This document shows positions 1 to 7,500 of a DNA stretch of 8,665 bases, piece after piece. This DNA comes from Mycobacterium sp. (GTDB taxonomy: Bacteria; Actinomycetota; Actinomycetes; Mycobacteriales; Mycobacteriaceae). Made by a program: the position numbers and the translations under genes. Position 1 is the stretch's first letter. Each line of letters starts with the position of its first letter. The notes beneath the pieces were generated by a model. That model worked only from the letters and a program-made list of their open reading frames with translations. It searched no databases and was not told where the DNA came from. Where the stretch lies: NCBI GenBank assembly GCA_028706695.1, contig JAQTVU010000061.1, positions 1-8,665 of the forward strand, given 5' to 3'.

Positions 1-1
1 C

Positions 2-118
2 GCCCGCCACTTCGTCAACGCTGTGGTCGCCGTGAACCGCGCGGTGCGCATGGACGAAGCGGTGGTCCATGCACCGAGGGCCTCGGATCTGGGACTGAAT
101 GACCATGTCTGCTGTTAA
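2..118 (+). CDS. C-terminal tail of an unrecognised protein (cut by the window edge)
   Basis: A frame open from the left edge gives 38 residues (beginning ARHFVNAVVAVNRAVRMD, ending in two Cys) and stops at TAA 116-118. Third positions are mostly G or C, as expected for real coding sequence here, at least over the first 25 codons; the other two forward frames stop at 33 and at 100. The frame overlaps the start of the following kinase gene by 20 bases, a spacing typical of translationally coupled actinobacterial genes. The visible part holds a probable amphipathic helix and no motif I can assign to a family. It could also be a chance open frame, because the last dozen codons are less biased. 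Confidence 0.42.
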   Translation, partial: ARHFVNAVVAVNRAVRMDEAVVHAPRASDLGLNDHVCC

Positions 119-1205
119 ACCGGCGGAGCGACGCGTGACGTCGGAACCGAACGACTCTGCAGCGCCGATGCCCGCAACGGTATATCGGCCCATCGCCCAA
201 CAAGCGCTGAGGCTCACGGGCGCAGAACTCACACTGGTCGCCGTCGCAAACAACCACGACATACCCACGTCGGAGGTGGCCAATCTGATGATCGTGGAAA
301 CCGCCGGTGCTGCAGTGACCTCGACGCCGGCCCATGCCATCCCCATCGCCGGTACCTCGATCGGACAGGCCTTCGTGGAGCGGACCCCTCGACGACTCAA
401 CAACTTCGACGTAGCGATCGACGGCGTCCAACATACCGGTCCAGCGCTGGTGCTTCCGCTGCACACCACCGATACGGTGACCGGGGTGTTGGTCGCGCTG
501 CGGCGGGGCGGCGCCCGGACGTTCAGCGAAGAGCAGCTCGACATGATGGCCGCATTCACCGACCAGGCGGCGCTCGCCTGGCAGCTGGGGTCCACACAGC
601 GCCGGCTGCGTGAAGTAGACATTCTCGCTGAGCGCGACAGGATCGCCCGCCACCTGGACCACCACGCGATCCGGCGGATCTTCGCGATCGAACTGGCTCT
701 GCATGGGACCATTCCGCGGGCGCGATCAACCGAGGTGCAGCAGAGACTGTCCCGCAGCATTTACGATCTTGAAGGCGTCATTCAGGAGATCCGCGTCGCT
801 ATTTTTGACGTGCACGGTGCACTGCCTGGCATAACCCGGCTGCGAGAGCGGCTTGACGACGTAGTCGTGCAGTTCTGCGGATCCGATCTGGAGACCACGG
901 TTCAATTCGTGGGCCCCTTGTCGATTGTCGGCGCTGCACTCGCCGATCACGCCGAAGCCGTTGTGCGCGAAGCGGTCAGCAACGCTGTCCGGCATGCCGG
1001 GGCGACCAGACTTGCGGTGACGGTAAAGGTCGGGGACGACGTCTGCATCGAGGTTATCGACAACGGTCGAGGCATCCTCGGCGACATCACCGGCAGTAGC
1101 TTGAGCAGCTTGCATCACCGCACGCAGCAAGCAGGCGGCGTGCTCACCATCGCGGATGCTCCCGGCGGAGGCACCTTGCTGCGCTGGTCAGCACCGCTGC
1201 TCTGA
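99..1205 (+). CDS. GAF-domain sensor histidine kinase, DevS/DosT-like, with altered phosphoacceptor motif
   Basis: Predicted cytoplasmic two-component sensor of 368 residues with no membrane segment. One GAF domain spans about residues 27-163. It is followed by a HisKA_3-type dimerisation helix (about 170-240) and a HATPase_c domain (about 280-368). Kinase-core phrases such as VQQRLS, VIQEIR, QFVGPLS, VREAVSNAVRHA and LRWSAPL closely match M. tuberculosis DevS/DosT as I remember them. DevS (about 578 residues) has two GAF domains, the first binding haem; this protein lacks an equivalent of that first domain. The N-box (Asn295) and G1 box (DNGRG, 321-325) are intact. Two key sites are not: the usual R-D-L-H-D-H reads R184-H-L-D-H-H189, putting Asp187 at the phosphoacceptor position, and the G2 motif GSGL reads GSSL (332-335). 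It may therefore be a pseudokinase or regulatory partner. ATG 99 is preceded by GGGA at 91-94; ATG 105 is an alternative start. No response regulator gene lies in the window. Confidence 0.9.
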   Translation: MTMSAVKPAERRVTSEPNDSAAPMPATVYRPIAQQALRLTGAELTLVAVANNHDIPTSEVANLMIVETAGAAVTSTPAHAIPIAGTSIGQAFVERTPRRLNNFDVAIDGVQHTGPALVLPLHTTDTVTGVLVALRRGGARTFSEEQLDMMAAFTDQAALAWQLGSTQRRLREVDILAERDRIARHLDHHAIRRIFAIELALHGTIPRARSTEVQQRLSRSIYDLEGVIQEIRVAIFDVHGALPGITRLRERLDDVVVQFCGSDLETTVQFVGPLSIVGAALADHAEAVVREAVSNAVRHAGATRLAVTVKVGDDVCIEVIDNGRGILGDITGSSLSSLHHRTQQAGGVLTIADAPGGGTLLRWSAPLL

Positions 1206-1239
1206 ACATCGCTCCACAGCGACTACGAGCGGCTCAGAG
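1200..1239. terminator. Nested inverted repeat between convergent genes, possible bidirectional terminator
   Basis: The kinase gene and the gap remnant converge with their stop codons only 28 bases apart. The gap holds a perfect 5-bp hairpin with a 4-base loop (TCGCT-CCAC-AGCGA, 1209-1222). It sits inside an outer 6-bp inverted repeat (CTCTGA 1200-1205, TCAGAG 1234-1239) that includes both stop codons. There is no T-run on either side, so it is not a classical intrinsic terminator; actinobacterial terminators often lack one. Assignment as a terminator is inferred from position and symmetry. Confidence 0.35.
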
Positions 1240-1572
1240 GGTCGATGCGACCAGACCGGGAGGCTCGATGCGACCAGGCGGGTCACGATGTCGGAGAAGA
1301 TGATGGGATCCTCGGTGTAGGCGAGGAAGCCCTTCAGCTCGCTGCCTCGCTGCCAGCGGCGTCCGCGAATGCGGAGTTGACGACCTCGACCGTCGCCGGC
1401 TCGCGGACGATGACGGTGAGTTGAGCAGGTGCGCCAGAGTCCTATTGTCGGTGAGGTCATTGACCGCCACGATCGCGATGTCGGTGGTGCCTGCCGCGCG
1501 TTGCGCGTCGACCGCACGGAAGACGTTTCGGCCGACACGCCCAAAACCGTTCACGCCCACCCGGATAACCAT
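1234..1572 (-). pseudogene. Gutted type I glyceraldehyde-3-phosphate dehydrogenase gene (gap remnant)
   Basis: A once-functional GAPDH gene reduced to 113 codons including the stop; the family norm is about 335-340 residues. The start is intact, with ribosome binding site GAGGAG (1584-1579) six bases before ATG 1572-1570. Residues 1-51 carry the NAD-binding N-terminus (VGVNGFGRVGRN, then VAVNDLTDNRTLAHLLN). Homology then jumps at about 1417-1422 to a late part of the enzyme in another frame (LTVIVREPATVEVVNSAF). It shifts again at about 1340 to the third frame (ELKGFLAYTEDPI, then SDIVT). It ends in the original frame as LVASTL and TGA 1236-1234, a normal-looking GAPDH C-terminus. The catalytic Cys segment (SCTTN in the family), most of the catalytic domain and the NEWGY region are absent. 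The in-frame reading through the middle is nonsense protein, so no active enzyme is expected. An expressed short product cannot be excluded. Confidence 0.88.
1237..1277. repeat. Imperfect 18-bp direct repeat, offset 23 bases, at the 3' end of the gap remnant
   Basis: Bases 1237-1254 and 1260-1277 match at 17 of 18 positions, with the core TCGATGCGACCAG identical in both. On the minus strand each copy encodes LVAS(S/T)L, the GAPDH C-terminal end. The copy nearest the stop is in the original frame, and the other is in the frame of the preceding homology block. It looks like a local tandem duplication that accompanied decay of the gene. Confidence 0.75.
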
Positions 1573-1851
1573 CGTGATCTCCTCGCCAGTTTTGCCGTCT
1601 GGCTAGCGCATCAACTGCGCGCCACCTCGAGTCCGACCACGCTTGAGACCGCGCAAGCAGAGGACAAGGTCCTCGCATCCCTGCCCGCTCTTTTCGCCGT
1701 TCACGATCTGGAGCCTCGCGCTCACCGCCGGTCCGGCCGAAGGGGGGCGATCCCGGCGCCGCGATGGGCGGGTGAGCATGCATCCGCCACTGCTGACACC
1801 ACCTCCCGTCGGGCCGTACCCCATTCGATTACCTTCGGCCCTGGCTCCGTA

Positions 1852-1876
1852 GGTGCCCCTGTGGGAGTTTGGCACC
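1852..1876. promoter_or_regulatory. Inverted repeat GGTGCC-N13-GGCACC upstream of ppsA, possible operator
   Basis: Two perfect 6-base arms (1852-1857 and 1871-1876) flank 13 bases. The geometry suits either a dimeric repressor or activator, or a weak stem-loop in a long leader. It lies about 235 bases before the ppsA start codon. Bases 1863-1877 (GGGAGTTTGGCACCA) also match about 9 of 12 informative positions of the DosR consensus GGGACTTNNGNCCCT. The mismatches fall at important positions, so I do not call a DosR box. A 6-base inverted repeat can arise by chance in high-GC DNA. Confidence 0.25.
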
Positions 1877-2098
1877 ACTGGAGTGCTCGATCGACCCGGC
1901 ATGAATTTGTGCGTTCCCCAGCCGGCGCGCACGCGACGGTCGTTGTGGCCGCGACCCGACACCGAATTGGGGCCCGGATGAGCTGACGGCGCGGGAATCG
2001 CCTCGAGGGCGGGATCCGCGCAACGACACCGCGCGATCGGGGCTCCATATGACGTGCGGGCCTGGCTCGATGTTGCCCCCATATTCGACGCGCTATGA

Positions 2099-2103
2099 GA
2101 GGA
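2099..2103 (+). promoter_or_regulatory. Ribosome binding site deciding the ppsA start
   Basis: GAGGA at 2099-2103 sits six bases before ATG 2110, an ideal arrangement. The upstream in-frame ATG at 2095 overlaps the region just before this site and has no purine-rich sequence of its own, which argues for initiation at 2110. Confidence 0.7.
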
Positions 2104-2109
2104 CAGGTC

Positions 2110-4506
2110 ATGAATACATCCAACTACGTCCGCTTTTTTGAGGAGTTCGGCATCGAGGACGTGCCGCTGGTCGGCGGAAAGAACGCGTCGCTGGGCGAAA
2201 TGTTCCAGAAGCTGTCCGGGCAAGGTGTCCGGGTCCCGCACGGATTCGCCATCACCGCCCAGGCCTACCGCTACGTGTTGGACCGGGCCGGCGCGTGGGA
2301 CCGTCTGCATGCCGAGCTCGACGAGCTGGACCCCGCCGACGTCGCCGCGCTGGCGCACAAAGGCAAGCGCGCCCGTGAGATCGTCTATGGCGCCGGGCTG
2401 CCCGACGATCTTTCCGCCGAGATTCTGGATGCCTACCGCAGGCTTCAGCGGGAGTACGGCGAGGACGTGAGTCTGGCCGTGCGCAGCTCGGCGACCGCCG
2501 AGGACCTGCCGACGGCGAGCTTTGCCGGCCAGCAGGATTCGTATCTCAACATCAAGGGCGCCGAGAGTTTACTCGACACGTGCCGGCGTTGTTATGCCAG
2601 CCTGTTCACCGATCGCGCCATCCATTACCGCGTCGATCAGGGCTTCGACCACTTCAAGGTCTCGCTTTCGATCGGCGTGATGAAGATGGTGCGCTCCGAC
2701 CTCGCCGCGTCGGGGGTGATGTTCTCCCTGGACACCGAGTCGGGCTTTCGCGACGCCGTGCTCGTGACCGGCGCCTACGGCCTGGGCGAAAACGTGGTTC
2801 AGGGTGCGGTCGACCCCGACGAGTTCTACGTCCACAAGCCGACCTTTCTCGCCGGCCACCGCACCGTGTTACGCCGCCTGATCGGCGACAAGGCGGTGAA
2901 GATGATCTTCGTCGAGGGCCAGACGAAGTACACGACCCGAAACATCCCCACACCCAAGGCCGACCGCGCTCGGTTCTGCCTCACCGACGAGGACGTCTTG
3001 GAGCTGACCGGCTACGCGTGCACGATCGAGGCGCACTACGGTCGCCCGATGGACATGGAGTGGGCCAAGGACGGTCTGGACGGAAAGCTCTACATCGTGC
3101 AGGCCCGCCCCGAGACGGTGGCCTCCCAGCGCAGCGCGACGGCGCTGGAAACCTATGTGCTCGAAGGCTGGGGCGAGATACTCGCCGAGGGCCGCTCGGT
3201 CGGCGAGCGGATCGCCTCGGGCGTGGCGAGACGGATCGAGAACCCCAATCACCTGTCCGAGTTCAAGCCCGGCGAGGTGCTGGTCGCCGACACCACCACG
3301 CCCGACTGGGAGCCTGTCATGAAGACCGCCGCCGCGATCATCACCAACCGCGGCGGTCGCACCTGCCACGCGTCGATCATCGCCCGCGAGCTCGGCATCC
3401 CCGCGGTGGTCGGCACCGGCGACGCAACCACCTGCGTGCCCGATGGCGCAGTCGTGACGGTGTCATGCACCGAGGGTGAATCCGGGCGGGTGTACCGCGG
3501 CGAGCTGGCCTTCCACGTAGAGCGCACCGAGGTCGGGGACATGAAGCGGCCGCGCACCCAGATCATGATCAACCTCGGGAATCCCGACCTCGCCTTCAAG
3601 ACGTCGTTCCTGCCGAACGACGGCGTGGGACTCGCTCGGATGGAGTTCATCGTCGGCGAATACATCCGGGTCCACCCGCTGGCACTGCTGCACCCCGAGA
3701 AGGTCGACGACCTCGAGGCGCGCCGGACGATCGATCGGCTCACGCAGGGCTATCCCGACGGAAGCACCTTCTTCGTGGAACGCCTCTCCGAAGGAATCGG
3801 CACGGTCGCCGCCGCCTTCTGGCCCAAGCCCGTCGTGGTACGGATGTCGGACTTCAAGACCAACGAGTACGCCAGCCTGATCGGCGGAGCTGCCTTCGAA
3901 CCATCCGAGAACAACCCGATGCTCGGCTTTCGCGGCGCCTCCCGCTACGCCCATCCCGCCTACGCCGAGGGCTTCGCGCTCGAATGCCGCGCGATGCGGC
4001 GCGTGCGCGAAGAGATGGGCCTGACGAACGTCATTCTCATGCTCCCGTTCGTGCGCCGGATCGCCGAGGCGGACCTCGTCCTGCAGACGATGGCCGATCT
4101 CGGTCTGCGGCGCGGCGAGAACGATCTGAAGGTGTACGCGATGTGCGAGATTCCGAACAACGTGATCCTGATCGATGAATTCGCCAAACGCTTCGACGGC
4201 TTCTCCATAGGCTCCAACGACCTGACCCAGCTCACCCTCGGCGTCGATCGTGACAGCGAGATCGTGGCTTTCGACTACGACGAACGCGACGAGGGCGTCA
4301 AGGAAATGATTCGTCTGGCCGTGGAAGGCTGCCGCCGCAACGGAATCCACTCGGGACTGTGTGGACAAGCGCCTTCGGATTACCCGGACATGGCCGAGTT
4401 TCTGGTCCGGGTCGGCATCGCGTCGATGAGCCTCAATCCCGACACGGTGATCAAGACCACCCGCCAAATCCTCGAGGTGGAGAAACAGTTCGCACCGTCC
4501 CAATGA
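2110..4506 (+). CDS. ppsA: Phosphoenolpyruvate synthase (pyruvate, water dikinase)
   Basis: Cytoplasmic enzyme that converts pyruvate, ATP and water to PEP, AMP and phosphate, allowing gluconeogenesis from three-carbon substrates. Starting at ATG 2110 it has 798 residues, the usual family length; ATG 2095 would add five. Domains run in the expected order. The N-terminal ATP-grasp domain has VGGKNASLGEM near residue 21, VRSSATAEDLPTASFAGQQ at 124-142, and YIVQARPETV near 328. The central swivelling domain has GGRTCHASIIARELGIPAVVG with the phosphorylated His at 420. The C-terminal PEP/pyruvate barrel has GLARMEF, RMSDFKTNEY, NNPMLGFRGASRY, GSNDLTQLTLGVDRDS and catalytic Cys751 in CGQAPSD. All key residues are present and there is no frameshift. 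The ATP-grasp and barrel signatures fit PEP synthase better than the longer pyruvate, phosphate dikinase. otsB1 follows 58 bases downstream on the same strand, probably as one transcript. In mycobacteria the symbol ppsA is also used for a phthiocerol polyketide synthase; this gene is unrelated to it. Confidence 0.95.
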   Translation: MNTSNYVRFFEEFGIEDVPLVGGKNASLGEMFQKLSGQGVRVPHGFAITAQAYRYVLDRAGAWDRLHAELDELDPADVAALAHKGKRAREIVYGAGLPDDLSAEILDAYRRLQREYGEDVSLAVRSSATAEDLPTASFAGQQDSYLNIKGAESLLDTCRRCYASLFTDRAIHYRVDQGFDHFKVSLSIGVMKMVRSDLAASGVMFSLDTESGFRDAVLVTGAYGLGENVVQGAVDPDEFYVHKPTFLAGHRTVLRRLIGDKAVKMIFVEGQTKYTTRNIPTPKADRARFCLTDEDVLELTGYACTIEAHYGRPMDMEWAKDGLDGKLYIVQARPETVASQRSATALETYVLEGWGEILAEGRSVGERIASGVARRIENPNHLSEFKPGEVLVADTTTPDWEPVMKTAAAIITNRGGRTCHASIIARELGIPAVVGTGDATTCVPDGAVVTVSCTEGESGRVYRGELAFHVERTEVGDMKRPRTQIMINLGNPDLAFKTSFLPNDGVGLARMEFIVGEYIRVHPLALLHPEKVDDLEARRTIDRLTQGYPDGSTFFVERLSEGIGTVAAAFWPKPVVVRMSDFKTNEYASLIGGAAFEPSENNPMLGFRGASRYAHPAYAEGFALECRAMRRVREEMGLTNVILMLPFVRRIAEADLVLQTMADLGLRRGENDLKVYAMCEIPNNVILIDEFAKRFDGFSIGSNDLTQLTLGVDRDSEIVAFDYDERDEGVKEMIRLAVEGCRRNGIHSGLCGQAPSDYPDMAEFLVRVGIASMSLNPDTVIKTTRQILEVEKQFAPSQ

Positions 4507-4564
4507 GCGCCGATGCGTTCCATCGGCCCGCAGACCGCACACGCTTCCAGCAGAAAGTCGCGCC

Positions 4565-7500
4565 ATGAAGCTGCCGGTTACCATCGACCCGCGCTACCAC
4601 GACGCGGCGCTCTTCAACTTCGACGTTGCGCTGACCAACGACGTGCTTTTCGGGGCAACGGTCGACCTTGCCCGAAAGCTGCAGGGCGTCGACATCGCTG
4701 CGGCGGCGTATTCGTCGAGCCCGAAGTGTCGGCAGGCATTGAAAGCCGCCGGCATCGATGACCTGTTCGGCATCTGCATCGACGGAGTCGCCGGCGAGCG
4801 CGGGACAGTCGAACCACCTGATCCCACAGTGCTTCTGGAGGCCACCCGCCGACTTTCCCGCCGACTCGGTGTGCGGCCGCAACGGTGTGTCGTCGTCGAG
4901 AACTCCCACGCCGGAGTGGCGGCGGGCCGCGGCGGCGGTTTCGCGCTCGTCATCGGCATCGACCCGACCGGTAGCGCCGACGACTTGGCGCGCAACGGCG
5001 CCGACGTCGTGGTCGCCGACTTGGCCGACGTCGCCGTTCGCACGGGTGACAAGCGGATCTCGGAACTCCCGAATGCGCTGATGTCCTACGGTCAGCTGAT
5101 CGGTATCACCAGTGCACGAGAGTCGATGTTGTTCCTGGACTACGACGGAACGCTATCCCCCCTCGTTGCCGATCCCGGTGCGGCCACGCTGGTCGACGGA
5201 GCAGCCGAGGCGCTTGATCTCGTGGCGGCGGCGTGCCCCGTGGCAGTCCTGAGCGGTCGCGACCTTGCCGATATCCGCACCCGGGTAGGCACACCCGGGC
5301 TCTGGTACGCCGGCAGCCACGGGTTTGAGCTGGCAGGACCCGACGGCACCTATCACCAGAATGAAGCGGCCGCCGCCTATATGCCTGTCCTCGAGCAAGC
5401 GGCCGCCGAGTTGTGCGACACCCTGGCGCAGATACCGGGAGTACGGGTCGAGCACAGGCGCTTTGCCGTGGCGGTGCACTACCGCGAGGTTGCACCGGGG
5501 CGCGTCGGTGAGATCGTCGCTGCGACACATCGGCTGGGACAGCGAGCTGGCCTCCGGGTGACGAGCGGGCGCATGCTCGTCGAGCTGCGGCCTGACATCG
5601 ACTGGGACAAGGGGACCGCCCTGACCTGGATTCGTGATCGCGTCGAGGCTACGGGATCCTTAATGCCGATCTACATCGGCGACGACCTCACCGACGAAGA
5701 CGCATTCGACACCGTCCGATTCGACGGCGTCGGGATTGTTGTGCGGCACGACGAGGATGGCGACCGCAAGACGGCTGCCAGCTTTACCCTGCAGACTCCC
5801 GATCAGGTGCGGGAATTCCTCCAACGAGGGTCGCGGTGGCTTGCCTACAAGCACCAGATGGCTTCCCCGGCTTGGGATTTCACCTTCGATGGATACGACC
5901 CGCACAGCGAGAAGCTTCGTGAGTCGTTGTGCACAGTGGGAAATGGCTACTTCGCCACCCGGGGCGCTGCGCCCGAATCGAAGGCCGGCCAGGTGCATTA
6001 TCCGGGCACGTATGCCGCCGGTGTTTACAACCGTCTCGTCGACAACATATCGGGTGCTCCAATCGACAACGAGAGCTTGGTCAACCTGCCTAACTGGCTT
6101 GCCCTCACGTTCAGGGTCGAGGGCGGCAGCTGGTTCGACATGGACGCCGTCAGGGTGCTGTCCTACCGGCAGACTCTCGACCTTCGCGGCGCGATACTGA
6201 CGAGGAAGGTTCGTTTCTGTGACGACGCGGGCCGCACCACTTCGCTGACACAACAACGACTCGTCGCGATGCACATGCCCCACGTTGGCGCTCTTGAGAC
6301 GACGATCGTCGCCGAGGATTGGTCAGGGACAATCGAGATTCGCTCGACGCTGGACGGCAACGTCACCAACTCACTGGTCGAGCGCTACCGGGACTTGGCC
6401 GACGATCATCTCGGGTTAGTGGAAAAGCGGGAGATCCCTGACAACTCCGTGCTGCTGACAGTTCAGACGACCCAATCGCGCGTTCCCATTGCCATGGCGG
6501 CGCGAAGCATCGTGTGGCGTGACGGCACTCCCGTCCCGGCTACCTACCGCCTTGTCGAGGCGGCAGCAGAAATCGGTCACGATATCGCCGTCGAAGTGTC
6601 AGTCGGTGACACGTTGACAGTAGAGAAGATCGTGACCCTCTTCACCGGCCGCGATGTCGCGACGTCCGAACCTGCCGCCGATGCCGAGCGCTGGCTCAGC
6701 CGACTCGGCCGGTTCGCCGAGTTGCGCGACGGGCATCTGAATGACTGGGTACATCTGTGGGAGCGCCTGTCCGTCGAATTCGACGACTTCACCGACGAGT
6801 TGCGTATCCTGCGACTGCATCTCCTGCATCTGCTGCAGACGGTTTCACCCAACAGTTCCGACCTCGATGCCGGGGTGCCGGCTCGCGGATTGCACGGTGA
6901 GGCATATCGCGGGCACATCTTCTGGGACGAGCTGTTCATCTACCCGGTGCTCAACCTGCGGCTGCCCATGATCACCAGGTCGCTGCTTGGATACCGCTAC
7001 CGGCGCCTGCCCCAGGCACGTCACGCCGCCAAGGCGGCCGGCTACTCCGGTGCGATGTTCCCGTGGCAATCCGGCAGTGATGGACGCGAGGAAAGCCAAC
7101 GCCTGCACCTCAATCCGCGCAGCGGCCGGTGGAATCCCGACTCGAGCGCTCGTGCGCACCACATCGGCATCGCCGTCGCCTATAGTGCCTGGAACTTTTA
7201 TCAGGTCACCGGGGATCTCGCCTACCTGATCGACTATGGCGCGGAGATGCTGGCCGAGATCGCACGCTTCTGGGTAAGCAGGGCCACTTACGACCAGGAA
7301 CGCGATCGCTACAGCATCCGAGGCGTCATCGGGCCCGATGAATTCCACTCGGGCTACCCCGACGCACCTTACGACGGCATCGACAACAACGCGTACACCA
7401 ACGTGATGGCGGTCTGGGTGATCATGCGGGCCTTCGACGCACTGAACCTGCTACCGCTGCCGAACCGACTCGACTTAATGGAAACGCTCGGACTGCACAC

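Larger units (their letters stand above)
1573..2109. other. Gene-free region between the gap remnant and ppsA, about 540 bases
   Basis: The region separates two divergently oriented genes, so it should contain the leftward promoter of the former gap gene and the rightward promoter of ppsA-otsB1. Open frames on both strands here give Arg/Pro/Ser/Ala-rich translations with no recognisable family, as expected from non-coding high-GC DNA. I find no tRNA-like cloverleaf and no convincing -35/-10 pair. The only distinct structure is the inverted repeat at 1852-1876. The length is generous for an actinobacterial intergenic region and may include decayed sequence. Confidence 0.6.

Noticed and set aside
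91..105. GGGACTGAATGACCA as a possible DosR box
   Set aside because: Only the left half matches the consensus, and it overlaps the kinase ribosome binding site and start codon, which is not where an activator site should sit.
15..704. A 229-codon minus-strand open frame opposite the kinase gene
   Set aside because: It is antisense to conserved GAF and DHp coding sequence, its composition is Arg/Gly/His-rich, and no motif is seen.
1429..1986. A 185-codon plus-strand frame, and a 251-codon minus-strand frame at 1603-2358, across the intergenic region
   Set aside because: Neither shows a family motif or good ribosome binding site. One overlaps the gap remnant and the other overlaps the ppsA start. 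The amino-acid make-up is typical of non-coding high-GC DNA.
2095..2112. ATG 2095 as the ppsA start
   Set aside because: The strong GAGGA site at 2099-2103 lies inside that five-codon extension and is ideally placed for ATG 2110.
3463..4584. A 373-codon open frame on the minus strand, antisense to ppsA
   Set aside because: It lies opposite a complete PEP synthase. Its His/Val/Asp-rich translation has no recognisable family and arises from strong third-position GC bias.
4513..4761. An 82-codon plus-strand frame starting just after ppsA
   Set aside because: It overlaps the otsB1 N-terminus in another frame, and that N-terminus matches the Rv2006-type sequence, so this is a shadow.
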